Positions 1 to 5,257 of a DNA stretch of 5,257 nt are shown piece by piece. This DNA comes from an uncultured Porphyromonadaceae bacterium (lineage in GTDB: Bacteria; Bacteroidota; Bacteroidia; Bacteroidales; Muribaculaceae), in assembly GCA_900552325.1 (NCBI GenBank), contig URZG01000172.1, positions 1 to 5,257 on the forward strand. The letters are read 5' to 3'. A program made the position numbers and the translations under genes. Under the pieces are notes generated by a model. It searched no databases and was not told the origin of the DNA. It was given only the letters and a program-made list of their open reading frames with translations. Position 1 is the first letter of the stretch, and the number at the start of each line of letters is the position of its first letter.

Positions 1-1151
1 TGGCGGGTATCGCCGCCATAGTATCGCTGTTGGGCCCTTACAGCGCCTACGGCCGCATTGCCCAGAGTCTGTTCCAGCCGGTGTGGATATGGTGCAACAA
101 CCTCCTGGCTGCCGCCGCCGAACGCGTCGGCAGCTATGCTTTCTACACGACGGATGTATGGATCAAAGGGGGCATTACCCTCGCTGTGGCCGTGATAACA
201 CTCGCCGTGCTGGCGGTATTGTCGTGGCGCAACGGACGCACATACTGTAACACGGTCTGCCCCGTAGGCACCGTTTTGGGATTTCTCTCGCGCTTCTCGT
301 TGTTGCGCCCGGTCATCGACACCTCGAAATGTAACGGCTGCGGACTCTGCGCCCGCAACTGCAAGGCGGCATGTATCAACGCAAAGGAGCACACAATAGA
401 TTATTCGCGTTGCGTGGCATGCATGGACTGCATCGGTAAATGCCATAAGGGAGCCATCAGCTACACCCTCCGCCGCACAAACCGCAAAAGCGCCGAATCC
501 GCGGATACAGAAACCGCACTTGACAAGGGGCGCCGAAGTTTTCTCACCGTAACGGCCACCGTCGCCGCAACCGCCGCGACATCGGCTGCGGCCAAGACCG
601 TCGACGGCGGGTTGGCGGCCATCACCGAGAAAAAAGCTCCGCGACGCAGCACACCCATAGTCCCTCCGGGAGCTGTCAGTGTGCAGCATCTCGTGGATCA
701 TTGTACGGCATGTCAGTTATGCGTTTCGGCTTGTCCCAATGGCGTTCTGCGGCCGTCCACCGATCTTGACCGGCTGATGAAACCCGAATCTTCGTATGAA
801 CGGGGATATTGCCGTCCGGAATGTACTCGCTGCTCTCAGGTTTGTCCCGCCGGGGCCATAAAGCCCGTGACCAAGGCAGAGAAATCGTCTACGCAGATCG
901 GTCACGCGGTGTGGATAAAGGCCAACTGCGTGCCGCTGACCGACGGAGTGGAATGTGGCAACTGCGCCCGGCACTGTCCTGCGGGCGCCATACAGATGGT
1001 GCCATCAGATGCGGCCGATCCCAACTCAGTGAAGATTCCGGTAGTGAACACCGAACGTTGCATAGGTTGTGGCGCTTGCGAAAACCTATGTCCGGCAGCA
1101 CCCTTCAGTGCCATTTATGTGGAGGGAAATGAACGTCACCGCCTTATCTGA
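1..1151 (+). CDS. NapH/NapG-like membrane polyferredoxin (5' partial)
   Basis: The frame is open to the left edge (first full codon at base 3), so the start and N-terminal membrane segments are missing; the TTG at 30 is an internal Leu. What is visible, in order: a hydrophobic segment (about 171-221), a NapH-type CNTVCPVG motif (236-259), then two [4Fe-4S] motifs, CNGCGLCARNC (from 330) and CVACMDCIGKC (from 411). A basic linker leads to a twin-arginine motif RRSFLT (531-548) and an Ala/Thr/Val-rich hydrophobic stretch. Four more cluster motifs follow: CTACQLCVSACP, CRPECTRCSQVCP, CVPLTDGVECGNCARHCP and CIGCGACENLCP. Known NapH is a membrane protein with cytoplasmic clusters and NapG a Tat-exported ferredoxin; this protein resembles both joined. 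It probably moves electrons between the quinone pool and exported partners. It is the first visible gene of a four-gene run. Fe-S and membrane assignments are firm; the redox partner is inferred. Confidence 0.85.
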   Translation, partial: AGIAAIVSLLGPYSAYGRIAQSLFQPVWIWCNNLLAAAAERVGSYAFYTTDVWIKGGITLAVAVITLAVLAVLSWRNGRTYCNTVCPVGTVLGFLSRFSLLRPVIDTSKCNGCGLCARNCKAACINAKEHTIDYSRCVACMDCIGKCHKGAISYTLRRTNRKSAESADTETALDKGRRSFLTVTATVAATAATSAAAKTVDGGLAAITEKKAPRRSTPIVPPGAVSVQHLVDHCTACQLCVSACPNGVLRPSTDLDRLMKPESSYERGYCRPECTRCSQVCPAGAIKPVTKAEKSSTQIGHAVWIKANCVPLTDGVECGNCARHCPAGAIQMVPSDAADPNSVKIPVVNTERCIGCGACENLCPAAPFSAIYVEGNERHRLI

Positions 1152-1204
1152 CGGTACTTCCCCGCAACGAACAGACCGGTTAACACACAATAACAAAAAT
1201 CCTT

Positions 1205-2611
1205 ATGTCACAAAAAAATATAAACCGCCGCGACTTCCTGCGGCGTCTGGGCCTCGGAGCCGCCGCCACGTCAGTGGCACTCGCCGGCTGCGATTCGGCC
1301 TCCAACAAAGCCACAGGCAACCTCGCCGCGTCGGAAACCGACATCTCTACCGACAGAATGACCTATCGCACAAACCCCAAAACGGGCGAAAAGGTGTCGC
1401 TCTTAGGTTACGGATGTATGCGCTGGCCGACCGTCAAGGGTGAAAGCGCACGCGACGGAGAGGACGAGATAGATCAGGATGCCGTGAACCGACTCGTCGA
1501 CACGGCCATAGCGCACGGCGTAAATTACTTCGATACCTCCCCGGCATACTGCAAAGGGAAGTCCGAGCACGCCACCGGAATAGCGCTCGCTCGTCATCCG
1601 CGCGATTCCTATTTCATCGCCACAAAACTCTCCAATTTCGCACCCGAGACATGGAGCCACGACGCATCGGTGGCGATGTACCGCAACTCGCTCAAAGAGC
1701 TGCAGACCGACCATATCGACTACATGTTGCTCCATGCCGTAGGTATGGGCGGCGGAATGGAGGAATACGAGAACCGCTACATCAAAAACGGTATGCTCGA
1801 TTTTCTCATCAAGGAACGCGAGGCCGGCCGCATACGTAACCTCGGTTTCTCCTATCACGGCGATATAAAGGTGTTCGACTATCTTCTGTCGCGACACGAC
1901 GAATACAAGTGGGATTTCGTGCAGATACAGCTCAACTACGTTGACTGGAAGCATGCCAAAGAGGTCAACCCGCGCAACACCGACGCGGAATACCTCTACA
2001 ACGCACTCGCATCGCGCGGGATTCCGGCCGTAATCATGGAGCCGTTGCTGGGGGGCCGTCTCTCTAATGTACCCGATCACATCGTGGCGCGTCTCAAGCA
2101 GCGCGAGCCCGAACGCAGCGTAGCCTCCTGGGCTTTCCGCTATGCAGGCACCCATCCCGGAGTGCTCACGGTGCTCAGCGGCATGACTTACATGGAGCAT
2201 CTGGTGGATAACCTGCGGTCGTTCTGCCCGCTTAAACCTCTCACCGGCGATGAGTTGCAGTTCCTCTACGATACGGCCGACCTGATGATGCAGTATCCTA
2301 CCGTGCCGTGCAACGACTGCAAATACTGTATGCCATGCCCCTACGGCCTTGATATCCCCGCCATACTGCTGCATTATAATAAATGTGTCAATGAAGGCAA
2401 CGTGCCCCGTTCATCGCAGGATCCTGACTACGCACACGAACGGCGCGCATTCCTCGTGGGATACGACCGCTCGGTACCTCGCCTGCGCCAGGCAAGCCAC
2501 TGCATAGGATGCGGCCAGTGCGCTCCGCATTGTCCCCAGTCGATCGACATCCCCGGAGAACTGCACCGCATTGACAATTTTGTCGAGCAACTGAAACAAA
2601 ACAAGATATAA
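1205..2611 (+). CDS. Tat-exported lipoprotein aldo/keto reductase with two [4Fe-4S] motifs
   Basis: The 468-residue protein starts at ATG 1205, which places a full Tat signal at the N terminus: NRRDFLRRLG (residues 7-16), a hydrophobic Ala-rich run, and a lipobox ALAGC with Cys29 as the likely lipidated residue. An aldo/keto reductase barrel follows (about 60-340). The family's catalytic tetrad can be placed at Asp110 and Tyr115 (NYFDTSPAY), Lys141 (ATKLS) and His177 (LLHAVG). The late-barrel nucleotide-loop region (SGMTYMEHLVDN) is recognisable. The C-terminal part carries CNDCKYCMPCP (Cys369/372/375/378) and CIGCGQCAPHCP (Cys433/436/439/443), so it is the Fe-S-containing aldo/keto reductase type. 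It lies 53 bases after the polyferredoxin gene and 2 bases before the DUF1893 gene, so co-expression is likely. Export would separate it from cytoplasmic NAD(P)H, suggesting that reducing power arrives through Fe-S clusters; that is inference. The substrate is unknown. Confidence 0.93.
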   Translation: MSQKNINRRDFLRRLGLGAAATSVALAGCDSASNKATGNLAASETDISTDRMTYRTNPKTGEKVSLLGYGCMRWPTVKGESARDGEDEIDQDAVNRLVDTAIAHGVNYFDTSPAYCKGKSEHATGIALARHPRDSYFIATKLSNFAPETWSHDASVAMYRNSLKELQTDHIDYMLLHAVGMGGGMEEYENRYIKNGMLDFLIKEREAGRIRNLGFSYHGDIKVFDYLLSRHDEYKWDFVQIQLNYVDWKHAKEVNPRNTDAEYLYNALASRGIPAVIMEPLLGGRLSNVPDHIVARLKQREPERSVASWAFRYAGTHPGVLTVLSGMTYMEHLVDNLRSFCPLKPLTGDELQFLYDTADLMMQYPTVPCNDCKYCMPCPYGLDIPAILLHYNKCVNEGNVPRSSQDPDYAHERRAFLVGYDRSVPRLRQASHCIGCGQCAPHCPQSIDIPGELHRIDNFVEQLKQNKI

Positions 2612-2613
2612 AC

Positions 2614-3036
2614 ATGAGTCCTTCCGATGCCATATCCTGGCTCCACCTCTTGGGGTGCTCCTGTGTGGTGCTTCACAGTAACCGCCTCACCGTCTGCCGT
2701 CGCCGCGGTATAGCGGACCTTCTTCATCTGCTGGAGAACACTCCGGGGACACTCCGCGGCTCGTTCATCGCCGACAAAGTCATCGGCAAAGGCGCTGCCG
2801 CACTTATGGCACTCGGCGGTGTCGCCGGAATATACGCCGACGTTATCAGCCGTCCGGCACTCGCTCTCCTTGAAGAGTCAGGAATAGCAGCGGAATACGG
2901 CACTCTTGCCGATAACATCATCAACCGCTCAGGCACCGGGATATGCCCCGTGGAAGCGTTATGTTCCTCATTATCCACTCCCGCGGAATGTCTGGAGCCT
3001 ATCAGAAATTTCATAAACCGTCAACAGATTCCCTGA
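2614..3036 (+). CDS. DUF1893 family protein
   Basis: This 140-residue protein has no signal peptide or membrane segment, so it is probably cytoplasmic, unlike its neighbours. The start at ATG 2614 lies two bases after the upstream stop, and its stop lies three bases before the next start, which indicates translational coupling. Recognised DUF1893 features are the ADKVIGKGAAALMALGGV segment (residues 53-70), VISRPALALLEESGI (77-91) and the NRSGTGICPVE motif (104-114). DUF1893 is, to my knowledge, structurally related to the cytidine-deaminase-like fold, but no enzymatic activity is assigned. Six cysteines (15, 17, 28, 111, 117, 126) are many for its size, and Cys111 sits in the conserved CPVE motif, where a metal or cofactor role is possible but unproven. 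Codon use matches the upstream genes, with ATA for 6 of 13 Ile. The family call is by motif memory and has not been searched. Confidence 0.8.
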   Translation: MSPSDAISWLHLLGCSCVVLHSNRLTVCRRRGIADLLHLLENTPGTLRGSFIADKVIGKGAAALMALGGVAGIYADVISRPALALLEESGIAAEYGTLADNIINRSGTGICPVEALCSSLSTPAECLEPIRNFINRQQIP

Positions 3037-3039
3037 ACA

Positions 3040-4023
3040 ATGAAACATCTTATCGGCGCTATCCTCTGCGCCTCAGCCACCTTCACCGCCTGCGCCCAGC
3101 AGGCCGACCGCACAGCTTCCGTGGAGAAGCCCGTTGAAACCGCCGACACGGCCATTGTATATATGACCAATGAAATATCACCCGAGGCTATTGTCAAACT
3201 CTACAAGGCTCTCGGACGGAAAGCTACCGGCAAGGTCGCAATAAAGATCTCAACCGGCGAGCCCGGCGGTCACAACTTTCTCCAGCCGCAGCTGATCGCC
3301 GACTTCGTGAAACTTACCGACGGTACAATCGTGGAATGTAACACAGCCTACGAAGGAAAACGATTCTCTACCGAAGACCACAGAAAAGCTGCTGAGGAGC
3401 ATGGCTTCACTGCCATCGCGCCTGTGGACATAATGGATGCCGACGGCGAGGTGGCTCTTCCGGTTCAAGGCGGTAAACACCTGAAAGAGGATTTCGTAGG
3501 CTCCCATTATCTGGATTATGATTTTACGGTCGTCCTTTCCCATTTCAAGGGACATGCCATGGGCGGTTTCGGGGGAGCGCTGAAAAATATCTCTATCGGT
3601 ATAGCCTCATCCGCCGGAAAGGCTTGGATACATACGGCGGGTAAGACGAAAACCGACTTGTGGAACAACCTTCCCGAACAGGATCATTTCTTGGAATCAA
3701 TGGCCGAGGCGGCTAAGGCCGTGACTACCCATTGTGGCGAAAATATACTTTATATCAGCGTAATGAATCGACTCTCCGTAGATTGCGATTGCGATTCGAA
3801 CCCGGAAGAGCCGAAAATGGCGGATATCGGTATGCTAGCCTCACTCGATCCCGTGGCCTTGGATAAGGCTTGCGTAGATCTGGTTTACGCCTCGCCGGAC
3901 CCTGGCCGTGTCCACTTGATCGAGCGCATGGAATCCCGCCATGGCATCCATATCGTCGAGCATGCGGAGGCGTTGGGTATGGGAAGCCAGCGGTATGATT
4001 TGGTCTCCTTGGACGATAAATAA
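3040..4023 (+). CDS. DUF362 domain lipoprotein, possibly mosaic
   Basis: The 327-residue protein begins with a short lipoprotein-type signal (residues 1-18, FTAC then AQQ; Cys18 is the likely lipid site), so it is probably membrane-anchored outside the cytoplasm. The rest is a DUF362 domain. The family core HFKGHAMGGFGGALKN lies at 168-183, followed by an Ala/Gly/Ser-rich stretch. A VDCDCDSNP motif (Cys249, Cys251) leads into DIGMLASLDPVALDKACVDL (262-281), typical of the family's C-terminal part. DUF362 proteins are often annotated as Fe-S or metal-centre proteins, but no reaction is established. It is the last gene of the redox cluster, three bases after the DUF1893 gene. Codon choice changes within it: no TTG among the 12 Leu of residues 1-206, then 7 TTG of 13 from Leu207 onward, while ATA falls from 5 of 15 Ile to 1 of 6. 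The reading frame and motifs stay intact across the change. Confidence 0.85.
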   Translation: MKHLIGAILCASATFTACAQQADRTASVEKPVETADTAIVYMTNEISPEAIVKLYKALGRKATGKVAIKISTGEPGGHNFLQPQLIADFVKLTDGTIVECNTAYEGKRFSTEDHRKAAEEHGFTAIAPVDIMDADGEVALPVQGGKHLKEDFVGSHYLDYDFTVVLSHFKGHAMGGFGGALKNISIGIASSAGKAWIHTAGKTKTDLWNNLPEQDHFLESMAEAAKAVTTHCGENILYISVMNRLSVDCDCDSNPEEPKMADIGMLASLDPVALDKACVDLVYASPDPGRVHLIERMESRHGIHIVEHAEALGMGSQRYDLVSLDDK

Positions 4024-4084
4024 TATCGTAAATTAAAAACATTTAATAACTTCCTTTTTATCGGGCTTATTACCTCAAAGGCGT

Positions 4085-4092
4085 TATCTTTG
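4085..4092 (+). promoter_or_regulatory. Bacteroidota-type -7 box upstream of ribE
   Basis: TATCTTTG matches the Bacteroidota sigma-ABfr -7 consensus TAnnTTTG exactly. It lies 51 bases before the ribE ATG, so transcription would start near 4097-4100, leaving a leader of about 45 bases. The expected -33 TTG element about 20 bases upstream is not clear (the sequence there is TATCGGGC), so the assignment rests on the -7 box and its position. It suggests ribE is transcribed on its own rather than from the upstream redox operon. Confidence 0.55.
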
Positions 4093-4142
4093 CCCATGAA
4101 TAAATAACAGTTTTGGGAGTACAAACTAAAAACGATTTGATT

Positions 4143-4745
4143 ATGTTCTCAGGTATTGTAGAAGAAGCGGCTCAGGTAGTAGCCCTCCAATCCGATAAAG
4201 GAAACCTTCATCTGACGATGAAGTGCTCATTCGTGAATGAGCTGAAAATAGATCAGAGCGTGGCTCACAACGGCGTTTGCCTTACGGTGGTAAGCATGAC
4301 GGAAGATACGTATACGGTTACCGCTATCAAGGAGACCTTGGAACGTTCGAACCTCGGGAACCTGAAAGTGGGCGATAAGGTGAACTTGGAGCGTAGCATG
4401 TTGATGAACGGCCGTCTGGACGGGCATATCGTACAGGGGCACGTGGACCAGACTGCCGTTTGTGCGGAGGTGAAGGAGGCGGACGGCAGCTGGTACTATA
4501 CGTTCGAGTACGCTTTTGATAAGGAGATGGCCCGGCAGGGGTATATGACCGTGGAGAAAGGCTCCGTTTGCGTGAACGGCGTCAGTCTGACGGTATGCAA
4601 CTCCCAGCAAAACAGTTTCCAAGTCGCTATCATCCCTTATACGCACGATAACACGAACTTTTGCCAGATCGAGAAAGGTACGGTAGTGAACCTAGAGTTC
4701 GATATTGTCGGGAAGTATATCAGCAAGATGATGCAGTTTAAATAA
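4143..4745 (+). CDS. ribE: Riboflavin synthase, alpha chain
   Basis: This 200-residue enzyme dismutates two 6,7-dimethyl-8-ribityllumazine molecules into riboflavin and a pyrimidinedione, the last step of riboflavin synthesis, in the cytoplasm. The start is ATG 4143 because it gives the family's N-terminal MFSGIVEE; an in-frame TTG ten codons upstream (4113) would add a non-conserved extension. Two lumazine-binding repeats are visible. The first has HNGVCLTVV (42-50). The second begins near GHIVQGHVD (94-102) and has VNGVSLTVC (144-152) and IPYTHDNTNF (164-173). The length is normal for the family. It has its own promoter box upstream and a hairpin terminator downstream, so it appears to be a single-gene unit. 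The leader is too short for an FMN riboswitch and shows none of its conserved parts. The gene is called ribC or ribB in some species. Confidence 0.97.
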   Translation: MFSGIVEEAAQVVALQSDKGNLHLTMKCSFVNELKIDQSVAHNGVCLTVVSMTEDTYTVTAIKETLERSNLGNLKVGDKVNLERSMLMNGRLDGHIVQGHVDQTAVCAEVKEADGSWYYTFEYAFDKEMARQGYMTVEKGSVCVNGVSLTVCNSQQNSFQVAIIPYTHDNTNFCQIEKGTVVNLEFDIVGKYISKMMQFK

Positions 4746-4768
4746 GGTTCGAAGAATTTCCTATCCAT

Positions 4769-4814
4769 AAAAGGCTTTAGCGGTATCTGATGATCCCGGC
4801 TAGAGCCTTTTCTA
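4769..4814 (+). terminator. Hairpin terminator after ribE
   Basis: AAAAGGCTTTAG (4769-4780) pairs with CTAGAGCCTTTT (4800-4811) over 12 positions with a single T-G wobble. Within the loop, CGG (4781-4783) can pair with CCG (4796-4798), and ATC (4785-4787) with GAT (4792-4794), extending the hairpin. The descending arm ends in TTTT followed by CTAT, so the T-run is short. It starts 23 bases after the ribE stop, as expected for an intrinsic terminator. Confidence 0.75.
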
Positions 4815-4884
4815 TCTACGGACAATCTTAATTCCGTGCGTGTACGATTAAAAACGTTTTAAGTAAATTTTCACTAACCAAAAC

Positions 4885-4901
4885 TATCCTTGGTATGTTT
4901 A
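4885..4901 (+). promoter_or_regulatory. Possible promoter -7 region upstream of the J-protein gene
   Basis: Two adjacent near-matches to the TAnnTTTG box occur here: TATCCTTG (4885-4892) and TATGTTTA (4894-4901), each with one mismatch. They lie 46-62 bases before the ATG at 4947 in an AT-rich gap that follows the ribE terminator, where a promoter is required. No convincing -33 element is seen, and it cannot be decided which box is used. Confidence 0.3.
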
Positions 4902-4946
4902 TTGTTATATAATTATATGAGAAAAATAGACTAAACATATCAGATT

Positions 4947-5257
4947 ATGGCCTATATCGATTATTACAAGATTTTGGGGGTGAACAAGGACGCTTCTCAG
5001 GATGATATCAAGAAAGCCTATAAGAAGTTGGCTCGGCAATATCACCCTGACTTGAATCCGAACGATCCCGACGCCCATCGTAAGTTTCAGGAGATCAATG
5101 AGGCGAACGAGGTGCTTAGCGATCCGGAAAAGCGTAAGAAATACGACCAGTACGGGGAGAATTGGAAACATGCGGATGAGTTCGAGGCTCAACGGAAGCA
5201 GTACGGCCAGCAAGGTGGCGGCTTTGGCGGCGGCTTCTCGAACGGTGGAGGTACGTA
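4947..5257 (+). CDS. cbpA: CbpA/DnaJ-type co-chaperone (3' partial)
   Basis: The frame is open from ATG 4947 to the window end, giving 103 complete codons. Residues 1-70 form a J domain with DYYKILGV at the start, helix II basic residues (KKAYKKLARQY) and the HPD motif at 33-35, which stimulates the ATPase of Hsp70 (DnaK). KFQEINEANEVLSDPEKR and YDQYGENW close the domain, and a glycine-rich run (GGGFGGGFSNGGG) starts the linker. The client-binding C-terminal domains lie outside the window, so presence of a DnaJ zinc finger cannot be tested. The MAYIDYYKILGV start and the stretch after YDQYG resemble CbpA-type J proteins more than Bacteroidota DnaJ. The CbpA assignment is therefore likely but not certain. 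Leu codons are TTG in 3 of 4 cases, as in the second part of the DUF362 gene. Confidence 0.9.
   Translation, partial: MAYIDYYKILGVNKDASQDDIKKAYKKLARQYHPDLNPNDPDAHRKFQEINEANEVLSDPEKRKKYDQYGENWKHADEFEAQRKQYGQQGGGFGGGFSNGGGT

Noticed and set aside
1152..1204. CGGT/ACCG pair and GACCGGTTAAC in the gap before the aldo/keto reductase gene as a regulatory site or terminator
   Set aside because: The pairing is only four bases with no T-run, and no TAnnTTTG box is present; it is best read as an intra-operon spacer.
1403..2374. A 323-codon open frame on the minus strand opposite the aldo/keto reductase gene
   Set aside because: It lies fully inside a gene with clear catalytic and Fe-S motifs, its product has no recognisable domain, and long antisense frames are common in GC-rich coding DNA.
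3781..3796. Short GATTGC tandem repeat
   Set aside because: It simply encodes the VDCDCD family motif of the DUF362 protein.
4053..4081. CCTTT/AAAGG inverted repeat after the DUF362 gene as a terminator
   Set aside because: The stem is five bases with a 19-base loop and no T-run after it.
4096..4107. Mini-ORF ATG-AAT-AAA-TAA in the ribE leader
   Set aside because: It has three sense codons only, sits at or before the likely transcription start, and shows no attenuation structure.
4024..4142. Possible FMN riboswitch before ribE
   Set aside because: Only about 45 bases separate the likely transcription start from the ATG, and none of the conserved multi-stem elements are visible.
4113..4142. 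Upstream TTG start extending riboflavin synthase by ten residues
   Set aside because: The family N terminus is MFSGIVE, supplied exactly by ATG 4143; the extension is not conserved.
4227..4646. A 139-codon minus-strand frame opposite ribE
   Set aside because: It is a shadow of a firmly identified gene and its product shows no domain or signal.

Overview
The window reads as gut Bacteroidales (Bacteroidota) DNA. Support comes from the TAnnTTTG-type -7 promoter box before the riboflavin synthase gene, A/T-rich leaders without clear Shine-Dalgarno sites, and the protein styles (Tat lipoproteins, short lipoprotein signals ending in Cys-Ala-Gln-Gln). Nearly everything lies on the + strand. The left two thirds look like a GC-rich, ATA-using relative of Muribaculaceae. 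The right third looks like Parabacteroides. That lineage reading comes from codon style only and was not checked by a database search.

Layout: (1) 1-1151 is the 3' part of a polyferredoxin that joins a NapH-like membrane half to a NapG-like Tat-exported ferredoxin half. (2) 1205-2611 encodes an aldo/keto reductase with a Tat-lipoprotein signal and two C-terminal [4Fe-4S] motifs. (3) 2614-3036 encodes a DUF1893 protein. (4) 3040-4023 encodes a lipoprotein with a DUF362 domain. Genes 2-4 are separated by only 2-3 bases and gene 1 by 53 bases, so the four probably form one operon. After a 119-base gap with a promoter come (5) ribE, riboflavin synthase, 4143-4745, with a good hairpin terminator, and (6) the start of a CbpA/DnaJ-type co-chaperone, 4947 to the window end.

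Genes 1-4 look like an extracytoplasmic iron-sulfur electron-transfer module. A membrane protein with cytoplasmic-type clusters would hand electrons to exported clusters, then to a surface-anchored Fe-S aldo/keto reductase, with two accessory domains of unknown function. Substrate and direction cannot be read from the sequence. This cluster is the best candidate for an undescribed system here.

The second notable point is that codon choice changes inside the DUF362 gene, around base 3660. Before it, Leu is never TTG (0 of 12) and Ile is often ATA (5 of 15). From there to the window end, TTG is common (13 of 30) and ATA rare (2 of 19). The gene may be a mosaic made by homologous recombination between two Bacteroidales, or the contig may be a chimeric assembly.
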